A DNA stretch of 64,000 nt, from assembly GCA_016717655.1 (NCBI GenBank), contig JADKFC010000001.1, forward strand, positions 310,001 through 374,000, read 5' to 3'. Shown in pieces: positions 1 through 9,482 of this stretch; the stretch's first letter is position 1; each line of letters starts with the position of its first letter. Position numbers and translations under genes: made by a program. Below the pieces are notes generated by a model. It had not been told where the DNA came from, ran no database searches, and saw nothing but the letters and a program-made list of their open reading frames with translations. The DNA comes from Saprospiraceae bacterium (GTDB lineage Bacteria > Bacteroidota > Bacteroidia > Chitinophagales > Saprospiraceae).

Positions 1-1
1 A

Positions 2-433
2 GATTTATCGGGCATTCAGAAGCCGGGCCAAAACCTGAGTTTTCACCTGGAGGCCGGAATTGAACTAGCCACCGACCGCAATATTCTGAAAAACATTTTG
101 TTCAACCTCATTTCCAACGCTATAAAATATTCTGAGCTAACCATCGATATCAGCGCTAAAAATATAGACGATCATATTGAAATTTCTATACAGGACCATG
201 GCATTGGCATACCCGCAGAAGACCAAAAACACCTGTTTACCCGCTTTTTCAGGGCTACCAATGTAGGTAACATTCAGGGCACGGGTCTCGGGCTCAACAT
301 TGTAAAAAGGTATTGCGAACTCCTCTCTGCTGATATAAATGTACAAAGCATTTATGGCGAAGGGACCACCGTATTGATAAAGATTCCAAAGCATACAAAT
401 CAAAAAAATGATGAAGAAAATTCTGGTCATTGA
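2..433 (+). CDS. Sensor histidine kinase, C-terminal ATPase domain (partial)
   Basis: Only the C-terminal part of this gene is inside the window; the reading frame is open from base 2. The protein carries a complete HATPase_c core: an N box (NLISNAIKYS), a G1 box (DHGIGIP), an F box (LFTRFFRA) and a G2 box (GTGLGLNIVKRY). This is the ATP-binding half of a two-component histidine kinase. The dimerisation domain and any sensor are upstream and unseen. The stop codon lies inside the next gene (26-bp overlap, different frame), so kinase and response regulator are translationally coupled and almost certainly act as a pair. Confidence 0.9.
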   Translation, partial: DLSGIQKPGQNLSFHLEAGIELATDRNILKNILFNLISNAIKYSELTIDISAKNIDDHIEISIQDHGIGIPAEDQKHLFTRFFRATNVGNIQGTGLGLNIVKRYCELLSADINVQSIYGEGTTVLIKIPKHTNQKNDEENSGH

Positions 434-1454
434 AGACAACACAGACGTAAGAGAAAACATTGCAGAAATTTTGGGCCTTGCCGGCTACGAAGTAGAAACA
501 GCTGAAAATGGCAAGGTAGGGCTCGTGAAGGTAAATCAATTTAAACCCGACCTCATTATTTGTGATGTAATGATGCCGGAGCTGGATGGTTATGGTGTTT
601 TGAAAATCCTGGCCTCCAATCCACAATTTGCCACAGTACCCTTTATCTTTTTAACTGCAAAATCTGAAAAAGTAGACCTGCGCAAGGGCATGTCTCTGGG
701 TGCCAGCGACTACATTACCAAACCTTTTGACGATGCAGACTTATTGGAATCAATTGCGGTTCGACTTAAAAAAAGTGATCTGGTCACACCGGCAGAAAGC
801 CACCACATGAAAAGTCTGGATGCCATCCCATCCAACTATTTCAATGATAAACTCAAGACCTTTGCCACAGAATTTGAACTTAGAAGGTTCCGCAAAAAAG
901 ATGTGATTTTTGAGGAAGGCAACAATGCCCGTTATATCTATTTCCTGGAAGAAGGTAAGATCAGGGTCTTTCGCACCAATGATTTTGGCAAAGAGCTTAC
1001 CACCCGCATAGTCAATGCCCATGAAGTATTTGGCTTCCTGGATGTGCTCAATAGCAAGCCTTATTCCAAAAGTGCACAAACCCTCGAGGACAGCAATATC
1101 AGACTCATTCCCATCAAAAACTTCATTGATCTTTTTTACACCGATCACGATTTTGCCCTCTCTATGATGAAGCACCTGGCCATCTATTCTACCATCCTCG
1201 AAAACGGACTGGTACACCAGGCCTACAGCTCTGTGCGCAAAAAAGTGGCCAATGCATTGATCCAGTGTTATGAAAAAAATGAAGCCAATCCGGTAATTTC
1301 CATGATGAGAGACGACCTGGCCTCTATTGCAGGTACTGCCAAAGAAACGGTTATTCGTACGCTTTCAGACTTCAAACACGAGGGCATCATCGACATCGAA
1401 GAAACAGACATTTTTATCAGCAATGTAAATGCACTTATCAATATGCCGCAGTAA
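408..1454 (+). CDS. Response regulator with REC, cyclic-nucleotide-binding-like and Crp-type HTH domains
   Basis: The 348-residue protein has an N-terminal receiver domain (about residues 4-122). The acidic pocket is IED, the phospho-acceptor is Asp53 (CDVMMPELDG), and the conserved Lys lies in YITKPFD. A Crp-like beta-roll follows (about 150-240, with RYIYFLEEGKIRVFR) and then a Crp/Fnr helix-turn-helix near 295-340 (DDLASIAGTAKETVIRTLSDF). Phosphorylation by the overlapping upstream kinase probably controls DNA binding. No nucleotide or Fe-S ligand signature is obvious. The start could be either of the two adjacent ATGs at 408 and 411. The family resembles Bacteroidota regulators of anaerobic or nitrosative responses, but its targets cannot be read from the sequence. 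Confidence 0.88.
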   Translation: MMKKILVIEDNTDVRENIAEILGLAGYEVETAENGKVGLVKVNQFKPDLIICDVMMPELDGYGVLKILASNPQFATVPFIFLTAKSEKVDLRKGMSLGASDYITKPFDDADLLESIAVRLKKSDLVTPAESHHMKSLDAIPSNYFNDKLKTFATEFELRRFRKKDVIFEEGNNARYIYFLEEGKIRVFRTNDFGKELTTRIVNAHEVFGFLDVLNSKPYSKSAQTLEDSNIRLIPIKNFIDLFYTDHDFALSMMKHLAIYSTILENGLVHQAYSSVRKKVANALIQCYEKNEANPVISMMRDDLASIAGTAKETVIRTLSDFKHEGIIDIEETDIFISNVNALINMPQ

Positions 1455-1543
1455 TGCTGGTAGATTGATCTACAAATAAATAAATGAGTAGGGGAGTGGC
1501 CGCTTTGGTTGGGCTCTTCTCTTGCTTCCAACTAATTGGATTT

Positions 1544-2164
1544 TTACGACTTAATCTTGTGCAGGGCCTCGGCCAATGAATGCACGTGTAGTTTTTCGTA
1601 TATTTTTTTGCAGTGACTGCGCACCGTTTCAATGCTGATAAACAGTTTAGCCGCCACCATCTTATAACTCAGTCCCTTCGATAATTCCTGGATGATCTCC
1701 ATTTCCCGTGGAGAAAGTATAGCATTGGCTTCCAGGCGAGGTTTTTGTTGATGAAACTTGACCAGCTTTCTGGCAATGCTGGGACTCATGGGTGCGCCTC
1801 CTGCCAGTAACTCTTTGATGCTGTGAATTACATTTTCATTGCTTTCATTTTTCAAAATATACCCGCTGGCTCCAGCAGTAAGGGCATTAAAAATATTGTC
1901 ATTGTCATCAAAAACGGTGTGCATAATTACTTCCACAGCCGGAAATTCTTTTTTGACAAGGGCTACTCCCTTTACCCCATTCATTTTGGGCATATCTATG
2001 TCCATCAGGATCACATCCGGACTAAGCTCGGTGGTCTGCCGGATGATATCGAGGCAATCTTCATAATCACCCACAACTTCAAAATCACTTTCAGCCTCCA
2101 ACAACAGTTTGAGCGAATTTCTCAAATCGTGGTTGTCATCGTAGATGAGGATTTTATAATTCAT
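1544..2164 (-). CDS. NarL/LuxR-family response regulator
   Basis: The 206-residue protein has a receiver domain with acidic pocket Asp9/Asp10, phospho-acceptor Asp55 (LMDIDMPKMNG) and a Thr/Lys pair further on. A C-terminal GerE/LuxR helix-turn-helix follows at about 140-200 (LSPREMEIIQELSKGLSYK). It lies 58 bp downstream of the propeller histidine kinase on the same strand, which has a HisKA_3-type transmitter; that kinase class pairs with NarL-type regulators, so the two form a cognate system. It converges with the REC-Crp regulator. The signal and regulon are unknown. Confidence 0.9.
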   Translation of the reverse strand: MNYKILIYDDNHDLRNSLKLLLEAESDFEVVGDYEDCLDIIRQTTELSPDVILMDIDMPKMNGVKGVALVKKEFPAVEVIMHTVFDDNDNIFNALTAGASGYILKNESNENVIHSIKELLAGGAPMSPSIARKLVKFHQQKPRLEANAILSPREMEIIQELSKGLSYKMVAAKLFISIETVRSHCKKIYEKLHVHSLAEALHKIKS

Positions 2165-2222
2165 GTATGACAGATTGCATGGGCAAATTTACTTCTTTCC
2201 AAAATGCGGACACATACTACTT

Positions 2223-5200
2223 TTATGGGATATTGACCGTGATTTCTACTACCGTGCCAACGGATGAAGAATGCATCCGTAACCTTGCCTTCATTTCATC
2301 TGCCCTGCTTCGGATATTGCCAATGCCGTTTCCATTACTTTTGTTTTCTAAGCTAAAACCCTTGCCATCATCTCTTAACGCCATGACAAGGGTATTACTG
2401 CTAACCTGAATGGAAAAATGAACATTTTGAGCACTGCTGTACTTGGCAATGTTATTGATACCTTCTTTAAAGATGAGGTACAAATGCCGCCTGTATTCAA
2501 GGGGTATGGCCATTACCGGTATGGGGTCCGGCACTTCAAAGTGCAGGTTGATATCTATGCTTTCCAGGCTCTCAATGGCAAAAATCTGGATTTTATGTAC
2601 CAACTCCTCCAATGTGTCTTTGCCTGGATTGATGCTCCACACAATATCAGAAATGGAACCCATCATTGACCTCGATTTTTCAGCTATGTGTTTCAATACT
2701 TCTTTGTCAGACCCTGCATTGGCAGAAGCAGAAAGCTCACTTAAAATTTTGATACTCGATAGGTTACTTCCCAAATCATCATGAAGGTCGCGGGCAATGT
2801 TGAGCCGGATCCGGGTCAATTTTTTATATTGAATTTCCCTGAATTTAAAAAAGGAATAAACCGCTACCAGAATGAGTAAAAATATCAGGGTCTCGAACCA
2901 CCAGGTTTTGTAGTAAGGTGGTAAAATGCTGAATATAGCCTTGTAATTTTTACTGCTCAAAACGCCAAAAGAGTTATATCCTCTTACTTCCAGCAAATAA
3001 TCACCATAACCCATATTGTTAAAGTTCAACTCACTTCCCTCAATGCCGGTCCAGGTGCTGTCGCCATTCAATCGGTACTCGTAATAGTTATTTTGACTGT
3101 TGGTGAGATTGAGATTTGAAAAGTGCAGCTGAATCGAATTTTGTTCCGGGCTTAAAATCAACTTATTAAAGTTGGATGGTTTTATGCCGGGCATTTGGGA
3201 AATAGATATGTCGGTCAACCTGATTTGATCTTTTCCTTCATAATTAAATGGATCCGTCTTACAGCTTAAGATGTAATTTTTTTGATTCAAATAAAGTTTA
3301 TCTGACTGCAAAGAATAGATGATCCGTGAATTCAACGTCCTTTCAATGACGGAATTATTCCTATTAAAGACAGAAAGTCTGTTTTGTTTTTTGTTCAAGA
3401 GATAGACACCGTTGTCAGAGCACATCCATACATTTTGATTCCTATCACTAACTGCCATTTTGTTGGCAATCATAGGTGTTTTACCAATGTGGGTATAACT
3501 GGTAAACGCCAATTGATTTTTTCGCAAGCTCCCTATGCCATAACCTGAGTACGAATTGACCAAAATCCTGTCGCCTTCAATACAAATGATATTTTCAAAT
3601 GAAGGCAGTTGATTCAAATCAGCATGGTCTTTCTGATTAAAGGCATGAAATGACTTAGTAAATGGGTCTTGGCAATACAAGAATTGCTGTGGACTTTCTA
3701 AATCCATGCCAATTGCCCACATCCGATTTTTAGAATCGAAACAAAGGTCCCTTACATAGAGACCGAGCTTGTTTTTTGTGACATAGGAATTGAATTCTGT
3801 GACCTCTTCAATTGTGTTTTTAGATTCACTGTACCTAAACAAGCCATGAATGCAGGAAAAATACAAGGTGCCCTCTCTGTCTTCATAAATTTCTAAAAAA
3901 TTTAAATTTTTGCCAAGCTTATGTTCGATGTGTGGTAAGCTGATTTGATCGTTGTTTTTATCGTATACCACTATTCCATTCAGGGAACTGGCCAACCACA
4001 ATCTGCCTTTGCGGTCGATGTAAAAATCATTGTTTCCACTTTCAATCTGATTGTATTTTTCAAGCTTTGCGGGCAGAGGCCTGGGCTTTTGGTGAATGAG
4101 ATCGTATAGGTGTAAGGTGGCATATTCATATTGCACCCAGAGTAGGCTGTCTCTTTTTGTATGCTGATCAACATACATCCTGTTGACCACCCAACCATCA
4201 ACCATAGGAATGGCTATTCTGTCAAATAACTGCTTTTTTGGATCTAGCTTATAGATGCCATTTAAGGTACCTATCCAAAGGCTGGCATGCTGGTCCTGCC
4301 AAAAATGAAGTCCTGCACCTTCCACCCCTTCTTTGTTGGGAAAAAGAAAGTCAGTAAATGGACGAATATTTTTTTCAGTTTTATTAAAAACTTTGATGCC
4401 ATCCATAGTTCCCAGTAGCAATGAATTCTCAAAGCCAAATAAAGGGTATTGAAAAATGGAAATGATGCCATTTTGCATGTTCGGCTTGCTATTGTACAAA
4501 TACTTTTTCATCTGTCCGGTTGCCAGGTCGAGCGTGTACAAGCCATTTGACCAACATCCTATGTACAGCATGTCATCGACCTTTTCGTAATACAAATTCA
4601 AAAAGTCGTTTTCTCTTTCATTCTTCAGGGTCACACCGGGTCGAAAGTATCTTTTCAGCTGATTGCCCTTCTTATCAAATAGAAACAAGCCAAAAATACT
4701 GCTGCCTATGTACCGATCTTCTAGCACAATAAAGTCGGTAAAAGGCATTCCTTCTGTGCCTTCCAGCTTTAGTTTTTTCAATTCCGCCTTTTTACCGGTT
4801 ATGGTGTAAATACCATTTTGACAGATCAGATAGGTAATGTCATTCAAGGCATCATATCTATATTTGAAAACATTTCGCGGTGGCTCAATGGAAATTTTAA
4901 GTCGTTTGTACTTAAGTTCTTTGATATCAAAAAAGCCAAAGCTTTCATTAGAAATCAACCACAGTCGATTGTACTTGTCGAGACTAAATAGTTTAATGTA
5001 ATTGTTCCTGATGGTAGTACTGTCGGCACTGTTGTATTTAAAATATTTAAATCGATGCCCATCGTATCTTACCAGCCCGTTTTCGGTTCCTACCCAAATG
5101 TACCCCTCATCATCTTGGGTAATGGTCAGAGCCTGCAGGGTAGTCAGGCCTTCTCTGTCAGTATAGTGGTCAAGGATGAGGTTTTTTTGCTGCCCTGCCA

Positions 5201-5273
5201 CCTTTGTCCACGACAGTAGACACAGAAAACCAATAATTAAGCTTGACTTTTTGAACAAACAAAGATGGATCAT
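2223..5273 (-). CDS. Beta-propeller sensor histidine kinase (Reg_prop, Y_Y_Y, HisKA_3, HATPase_c)
   Basis: This protein of about 1016 residues starts at the ATG at 5273, which gives a clear signal peptide (charged start, then a hydrophobic stretch ending near AGQ). An upstream in-frame ATG at 5342 would place a hydrophilic tail before that signal and is less likely. The periplasmic part has repeated ligand-binding-type propeller blades (for example YIWVGTENGLVRYDG), then a Y_Y_Y domain (YEYRLNGDSTW) and one membrane helix after YKTWW. The cytoplasmic part has a HisKA_3 motif with phosphorylated His831 (RDLHDDLGSN) and an ATPase domain with DDGKGF and GNGIGNI. It is a periplasmic-signal sensor feeding the adjacent NarL-type regulator. 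Confidence 0.9.
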   Translation of the reverse strand: MIHLCLFKKSSLIIGFLCLLSWTKVAGQQKNLILDHYTDREGLTTLQALTITQDDEGYIWVGTENGLVRYDGHRFKYFKYNSADSTTIRNNYIKLFSLDKYNRLWLISNESFGFFDIKELKYKRLKISIEPPRNVFKYRYDALNDITYLICQNGIYTITGKKAELKKLKLEGTEGMPFTDFIVLEDRYIGSSIFGLFLFDKKGNQLKRYFRPGVTLKNERENDFLNLYYEKVDDMLYIGCWSNGLYTLDLATGQMKKYLYNSKPNMQNGIISIFQYPLFGFENSLLLGTMDGIKVFNKTEKNIRPFTDFLFPNKEGVEGAGLHFWQDQHASLWIGTLNGIYKLDPKKQLFDRIAIPMVDGWVVNRMYVDQHTKRDSLLWVQYEYATLHLYDLIHQKPRPLPAKLEKYNQIESGNNDFYIDRKGRLWLASSLNGIVVYDKNNDQISLPHIEHKLGKNLNFLEIYEDREGTLYFSCIHGLFRYSESKNTIEEVTEFNSYVTKNKLGLYVRDLCFDSKNRMWAIGMDLESPQQFLYCQDPFTKSFHAFNQKDHADLNQLPSFENIICIEGDRILVNSYSGYGIGSLRKNQLAFTSYTHIGKTPMIANKMAVSDRNQNVWMCSDNGVYLLNKKQNRLSVFNRNNSVIERTLNSRIIYSLQSDKLYLNQKNYILSCKTDPFNYEGKDQIRLTDISISQMPGIKPSNFNKLILSPEQNSIQLHFSNLNLTNSQNNYYEYRLNGDSTWTGIEGSELNFNNMGYGDYLLEVRGYNSFGVLSSKNYKAIFSILPPYYKTWWFETLIFLLILVAVYSFFKFREIQYKKLTRIRLNIARDLHDDLGSNLSSIKILSELSASANAGSDKEVLKHIAEKSRSMMGSISDIVWSINPGKDTLEELVHKIQIFAIESLESIDINLHFEVPDPIPVMAIPLEYRRHLYLIFKEGINNIAKYSSAQNVHFSIQVSSNTLVMALRDDGKGFSLENKSNGNGIGNIRSRADEMKARLRMHSSSVGTVVEITVNIP

Positions 5274-5504
5274 TACCAAATAAAAATGAGTAACTGAGAA
5301 CAAAGCTTTCGGGCCAACCGCCTGACAATACCTCGCCAACAACCAAAAATAGAGCTTTTTTGCACATTTGAGCCCTGGCCTCTGTACAAATTACCCAAAT
5401 CATAATCTGGCACCTCCCAAATCTTGATTTGAAGCGCCTTCCCCGTCCTTCTCTTTCATCTTTGCCCCATCGATTTTTTCAGAACCTCATTCAAAAATAT
5501 TATC

Positions 5505-6365
5505 ATGAATACACACGTCAATTTTCACAAAACTATGGCAGAAATTTTATTGGCCATTCCACGCATCGTTTGTGGACTGCTGCTAACCCTTGACTTTGGT
5601 TCGGACAAGTTTGGAATGCCCTGGTCACCGCCTGAAAAAAACCTGAATCTTATGGAAGTAGCCTTTTGGTTTCCCTTTGATGTGGCAGAATATGGGGGGG
5701 TGTTCACTCTTTTTCCGCAGTTTCTAGCCTGGATGGGTGCTTTCAGTGAGGCTGTAGGTGGCGTTTTTCTTATTTTAGGACTTTTTACCCGCCCTTTTGC
5801 CTTCCTCACCCTTTGTACCATGTCCGTAGCCATTTTTATGTAACAGTGGGGTCAGGGCACCTGGAATATGCTTCCGGCCCTCGGCTTTTTGTGGGTATCC
5901 CTCTACCTGCTGGTTTTAGGATCAGGTAAATTCGGACTGGATCACTGGTTGCCAATTTTTTACAATTGGATTCGATCATTTCGATGGGGGAAACCGCTTT
6001 TATGGATTTCTACAGCTTTAGCTATTGTTTGGCTACTCTGTCATGCAGGAGTGCAGGACATCCGCAAACAAATTGTTTTGATCCATGTCAAATCTGTTGA
6101 TGGGGAAAAAATTTCGTCTATGGTGGTCAGAGGAAGTGACAACCCTTTGTCATGGCAGAAGGATCATCAGCTGAAAGTGGTAATTCCGGACAGTCTTTAT
6201 ACTACCAGACTTGAATTTTATACCGGCTATCTTTATACCGAAATGAAGCTGGTTCGCAATGGCGAATTTGAGTTTCAGGATGCCGACAACCGTATCCTCA
6301 CCTTTGATGCTGATGGCACTTCTGAAGTAGATTTTATTTATAATCAATTACCCAAATCAAAATAA
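5505..6365 (+). pseudogene. DoxX-family membrane protein interrupted by an in-frame stop
   Basis: The two halves (5505-5843 and 5868-6365) are in the same frame, separated only by one TAA at 5841-5843. Reading through gives a continuous DoxX-family sequence of 286 residues. The first half holds the DoxX helices and a W-P-W-like loop. The bases right after the stop encode QWGQGTWNMLPALGF, which DoxX proteins usually carry as a single uninterrupted segment (often FQQWGQG), so a CAA-to-TAA change of one glutamine codon explains the break. The C-terminal third has a further helix and a soluble region unlike minimal DoxX proteins. It could be a true nonsense mutation or a base-call error. Confidence 0.72.
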
Positions 6366-6369
6366 AATT

Positions 6370-7059
6370 ATGAATAACCTTAAGTCAAACTCTTTATTAT
6401 GGAGCCTGGCATTTTGCTTCCTTCCATGGTGTGGCGCCACTCAGTCTTTACCCCTCAGGGGAGGTGCAGTTACCTTACAGAATAACTATCCCTTTAAAAA
6501 TTTTGACAAAATCGAATTCCGCGATCTGGATGGGGATATCAAAGTAGAAATTGGTCAAGAATGGTCCATAAAGGTCGACATACCGGAAAATTTATTTCCC
6601 TTGCTGAAGGTAGAAAAAGACAATGCTGAAAACCAACTCTTAATTGAGTTGAATGAGAATAAAAACAACCGACTTTATGTAGAGGATAGCAAGATATGGA
6701 TCCAGATTACAATGCCCGAGGCCTCTGTCATTCGGAGCATTGGCAACCAAAATGTAGAAATTAAAGGCATATTAGGCAGGTACTTCAGGGCTGAATTAAA
6801 GGGCAATGGCAACATTGTTTTACAGGGTAGTATTGATGAGTTGGAAATCAAACATGAGGGCAACGGAAATATTTTCGCCGGTAAACTCCAGGCACGCCTC
6901 GCCAGCGTAAAAATGGCGGGGAATGGCAACATTTATGTAAATTCGCTACTTTCCCTGCAAGCCAATGGCAGAGGTAATGGCAATGTGGTCCAACTAGGAC
7001 CCGGAGCCATTCACCCCCTTTCAGGCATCGTAGGCAACGGAGAAGTAATTAAAAAATAG
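6370..7059 (+). CDS. Secreted GIN-domain (DUF2807-like) protein
   Basis: This 229-residue protein has an N-terminal signal peptide (to about residue 24, ending near GATQS). It then forms a repetitive beta-rich domain with recurring G-N-G-N-[IV] motifs (LKGNGNIVLQG, HEGNGNIFAGK, MAGNGNIYVNS, GRGNGNVVQLG), typical of the Bacteroidota GIN / putative auto-transporter head domain (DUF2807). Such domains are thought to fold as a right-handed beta-solenoid; their substrate is not known. It begins 5 bp after the DoxX-like gene and 21 bp before the AraC-type regulator, so the three probably share a transcript. Confidence 0.75.
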   Translation: MNNLKSNSLLWSLAFCFLPWCGATQSLPLRGGAVTLQNNYPFKNFDKIEFRDLDGDIKVEIGQEWSIKVDIPENLFPLLKVEKDNAENQLLIELNENKNNRLYVEDSKIWIQITMPEASVIRSIGNQNVEIKGILGRYFRAELKGNGNIVLQGSIDELEIKHEGNGNIFAGKLQARLASVKMAGNGNIYVNSLLSLQANGRGNGNVVQLGPGAIHPLSGIVGNGEVIKK

Positions 7060-7080
7060 TAAGCCAGCCACTTTCAGACG

Positions 7081-8212
7081 ATGTCGATATTTACCACTCC
7101 CCTCCAGTTCGGATATTTTACCGCCTTGTTATACGCAGTTTTATTTTGGATCCGCGGCTATCGAGAAGAAAGATTGCCCGACACCCTTATGGGTTTTATC
7201 ATGTTTTTTCTGGGCATGGAGATCCAGGATTATACCTTTGGTTTTGCCGGCATCAATGTTTTGTGGGAAGAACTCAATGGCTTTCCGCGTTACTTTCACA
7301 TTGCCTTTGCCCCAACCATCTATTTTTATCTAAAGGCTCTTACCAATCGCGATTTTAAACTGGATAAAAAATTAGCGTGGCACTACCTGCCTTATGCCAT
7401 TTATTTTTTTTCCAACCTGGCTGTTTTTTTGATGGGCAGTGAAGTTGTAAACAAGGTGGAAAAATTCCGATATGCCTACAACATCAATGGGCTGGAATAC
7501 ATAGCGATCTGGATATCGTATGGAATTTATTTTTACCTGTCTTTAAAACTTTACAAAGGCTATCGCACCTGGTTGGTCAATTTTTATTCAGAAACGGAGA
7601 GTATCGGCTTGATCTGGGTGCGCAACTTTATCTACCTCATCATTGCCGGAGAAGTCTTTCGACTCATTTGGCACCTGATTGACCTAATGCTGGGTGATCT
7701 ACCCTTTGAACAGGACTGGTGGTGGCATTTGTTTACGGTTGGCATCATTGTTTATGTTGCCATTCGGGCTTACTACCAGCACACAGAGATTAGGTTACAA
7801 TACCACCCACAAGATGAGTCTACCCTGCCGGTTGACCCTATCAACAGCCAAAATCCATCGAACCCATCGGTCAATCCGGAGTGGACAATCCTCAAATCGC
7901 AAATCCTCGTTTTATTTGAACAGGATAAAATATTTCTAGATCCCAATCTCAGTCTGGGGCGATCTTGCACTCAGATTAAAAACCAATACCTCTGTGCTCT
8001 CAGCTGCTATCAACCAGAGCTTTTACAAAAACTTCAACGACTTTGTCAATCAATATCGCATCGATGAATTTTTGCGCAATATCAAGGACCCCCAAAACAG
8101 CCATCTCACCCTGCTTGCCGTAGCCCTCGACAGTGGATTTAATTCGAAGTCAACCTTCAACAGAGCCTTCAAAAAAATGATGGGTACTTCGCCAAGAGAG
8201 TTTCTCGATTGA
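7081..8212 (+). pseudogene. Membrane-bound AraC-family regulator, frameshifted
   Basis: The N-terminal region (about 240 residues) has several hydrophobic helices, as in the Bacteroidota class of multi-pass membrane sensors fused to an AraC helix-turn-helix. The first frame (7081-8067) degenerates after FLDPNLSLG. The correct continuation DLALRLKTNTSVLSAAINQS and the AraC signature (GFNSKSTFNRAFKKMMGTSP) are in the next frame, ending at 8212. Removing one base from the GGGGC run at 7956-7960 restores a single 376-residue protein. Either a real frameshift or a homopolymer error. The second half alone could not be membrane-regulated. Confidence 0.78.
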
Positions 8213-8483
8213 AACATCTTTTTTAACCCACTCAATAACAAAGAAGGGTCAGCTGTCCTCTGCGGCATCCCCAATTTTGTGAAAAACTAGGACTTTAAAT
8301 TTTGGTTGGTACGGGCTATTGAATGGAAATGTGCCATCATACTTCTTCAATATAATACCGCTCATTTTCCCACCTGTGTTGCTGATATCTTTTATGTTCT
8401 TCTATGAAACCTGAGACATCAGAGAACAAAGTCCATAATTTAGTATTATTTATCAACGAAGTATAATTGTGGATAGAGGACTT

Positions 8484-9260
8484 TTAGGATGTCCAATCAT
8501 ACGAATTATAATCTCCCCCAATTCCATGGTGAATTGGGTTGTGGTTGATGTATGTGATCACACTTTTAACATCAGATGGATCAAAAAGGTGTTTTCTTCT
8601 AAAAGCTTTTTGAAACAAGCTGCCGGTTCTTCCTCTGGTTTCGTTGATATAGCGGGCATGCGAAAGTAAAAACCGCCTAAATCGTTCAGAAACAAGATAC
8701 GATACGAGCTGTCGTTCAGGAGATAGTTCTTCAAGGTAAGATGCATGTTTAGTACAAACTTTGTTATCTTGTTCGGGCAACTCGTTTAACAGTTCCACCA
8801 AATCAAAAAGGGAATATTCTATAATTTTTGGCAAGTGTTTTAATAGGAGTTGCTCGTTCCAAATCGGGGGAACTGTCAAACGAGTTGCATGTTCGAAAGC
8901 TATATCATTTTCTCCTTCTGTCTGTGGTGTTTTAATGTTTGGTTGAGATAATTCTTTCATTAACCACGACATCACATATCTCCTTTTAAACAAGGAGTCT
9001 ATGTCAAGAAATTTTGTTTTTTTTGCTTCGTTAATAATTTCTTCTGTTGATTTTATCTCGATGCACAAATGAAAATGGTTGGGTAAGAGAGCATAGGCGT
9101 AAAAATCTACATAGCCTTTCATGTACTCAGCCAATTTTTGTAAAAACCTGAAATAATGACCTCTTTCAAAAAAGATAAGCCTCTTTTCATTTCCACGATT
9201 GTAGATATGATAAAATTCTCCAGGAGTTAATGGCAGTGAAATGTCAGAATGTGTTGACAT
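8484..9260 (-). CDS. Y1 HUH transposase-like protein (RAYT/TnpA-REP family)
   Basis: The 258-residue protein matches the Y1_Tnp transposase fold: the N-terminal GEFYHIYNRGNEKR signature, then the metal-binding HUH motif at His62-Phe-His64 (LLPNHFHLCIEIK), and a C-terminal block INHNPIHHG typical of the REP-associated tyrosine transposase branch. Enzymes of this kind nick and rejoin single-stranded DNA at hairpin ends through a tyrosine. No partner gene (TnpB) and no convincing flanking left/right hairpins are seen, so it appears as a solitary, probably domesticated copy. It stands alone between the AraC-type and WYL regulators. Confidence 0.82.
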   Translation of the reverse strand: MSTHSDISLPLTPGEFYHIYNRGNEKRLIFFERGHYFRFLQKLAEYMKGYVDFYAYALLPNHFHLCIEIKSTEEIINEAKKTKFLDIDSLFKRRYVMSWLMKELSQPNIKTPQTEGENDIAFEHATRLTVPPIWNEQLLLKHLPKIIEYSLFDLVELLNELPEQDNKVCTKHASYLEELSPERQLVSYLVSERFRRFLLSHARYINETRGRTGSLFQKAFRRKHLFDPSDVKSVITYINHNPIHHGIGGDYNSYDWTS

Positions 9261-9482
9261 ATGCGTTTAGGTGTTGTTAATAAATTGAAGACCGCTCTAG
9301 TTTGCCCATTTACTGCGGACAAGTCAACGATCATTTAAATTTTTCACCCTAAAATTATATGAAATTCTAATGAAAGTCAAGTTGTCAACTTTTTTTAGGA
9401 CGTGACAGATGCTCCGATGCTCCGAAACCGAGTTGCTCATGTAACCAGTTGTCGGTACCTGGATATTTCCTTATTTTCGCAT

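Noticed and set aside
5841..5843. Recoding of the DoxX stop codon
   Set aside because: The stop is TAA, which is not used for selenocysteine or pyrrolysine. A nonsense mutation or error is simpler.
8213..8483. REP hairpins at the transposase ends
   Set aside because: Only short 4-5 bp inverted repeats can be found on either side, within chance expectation.
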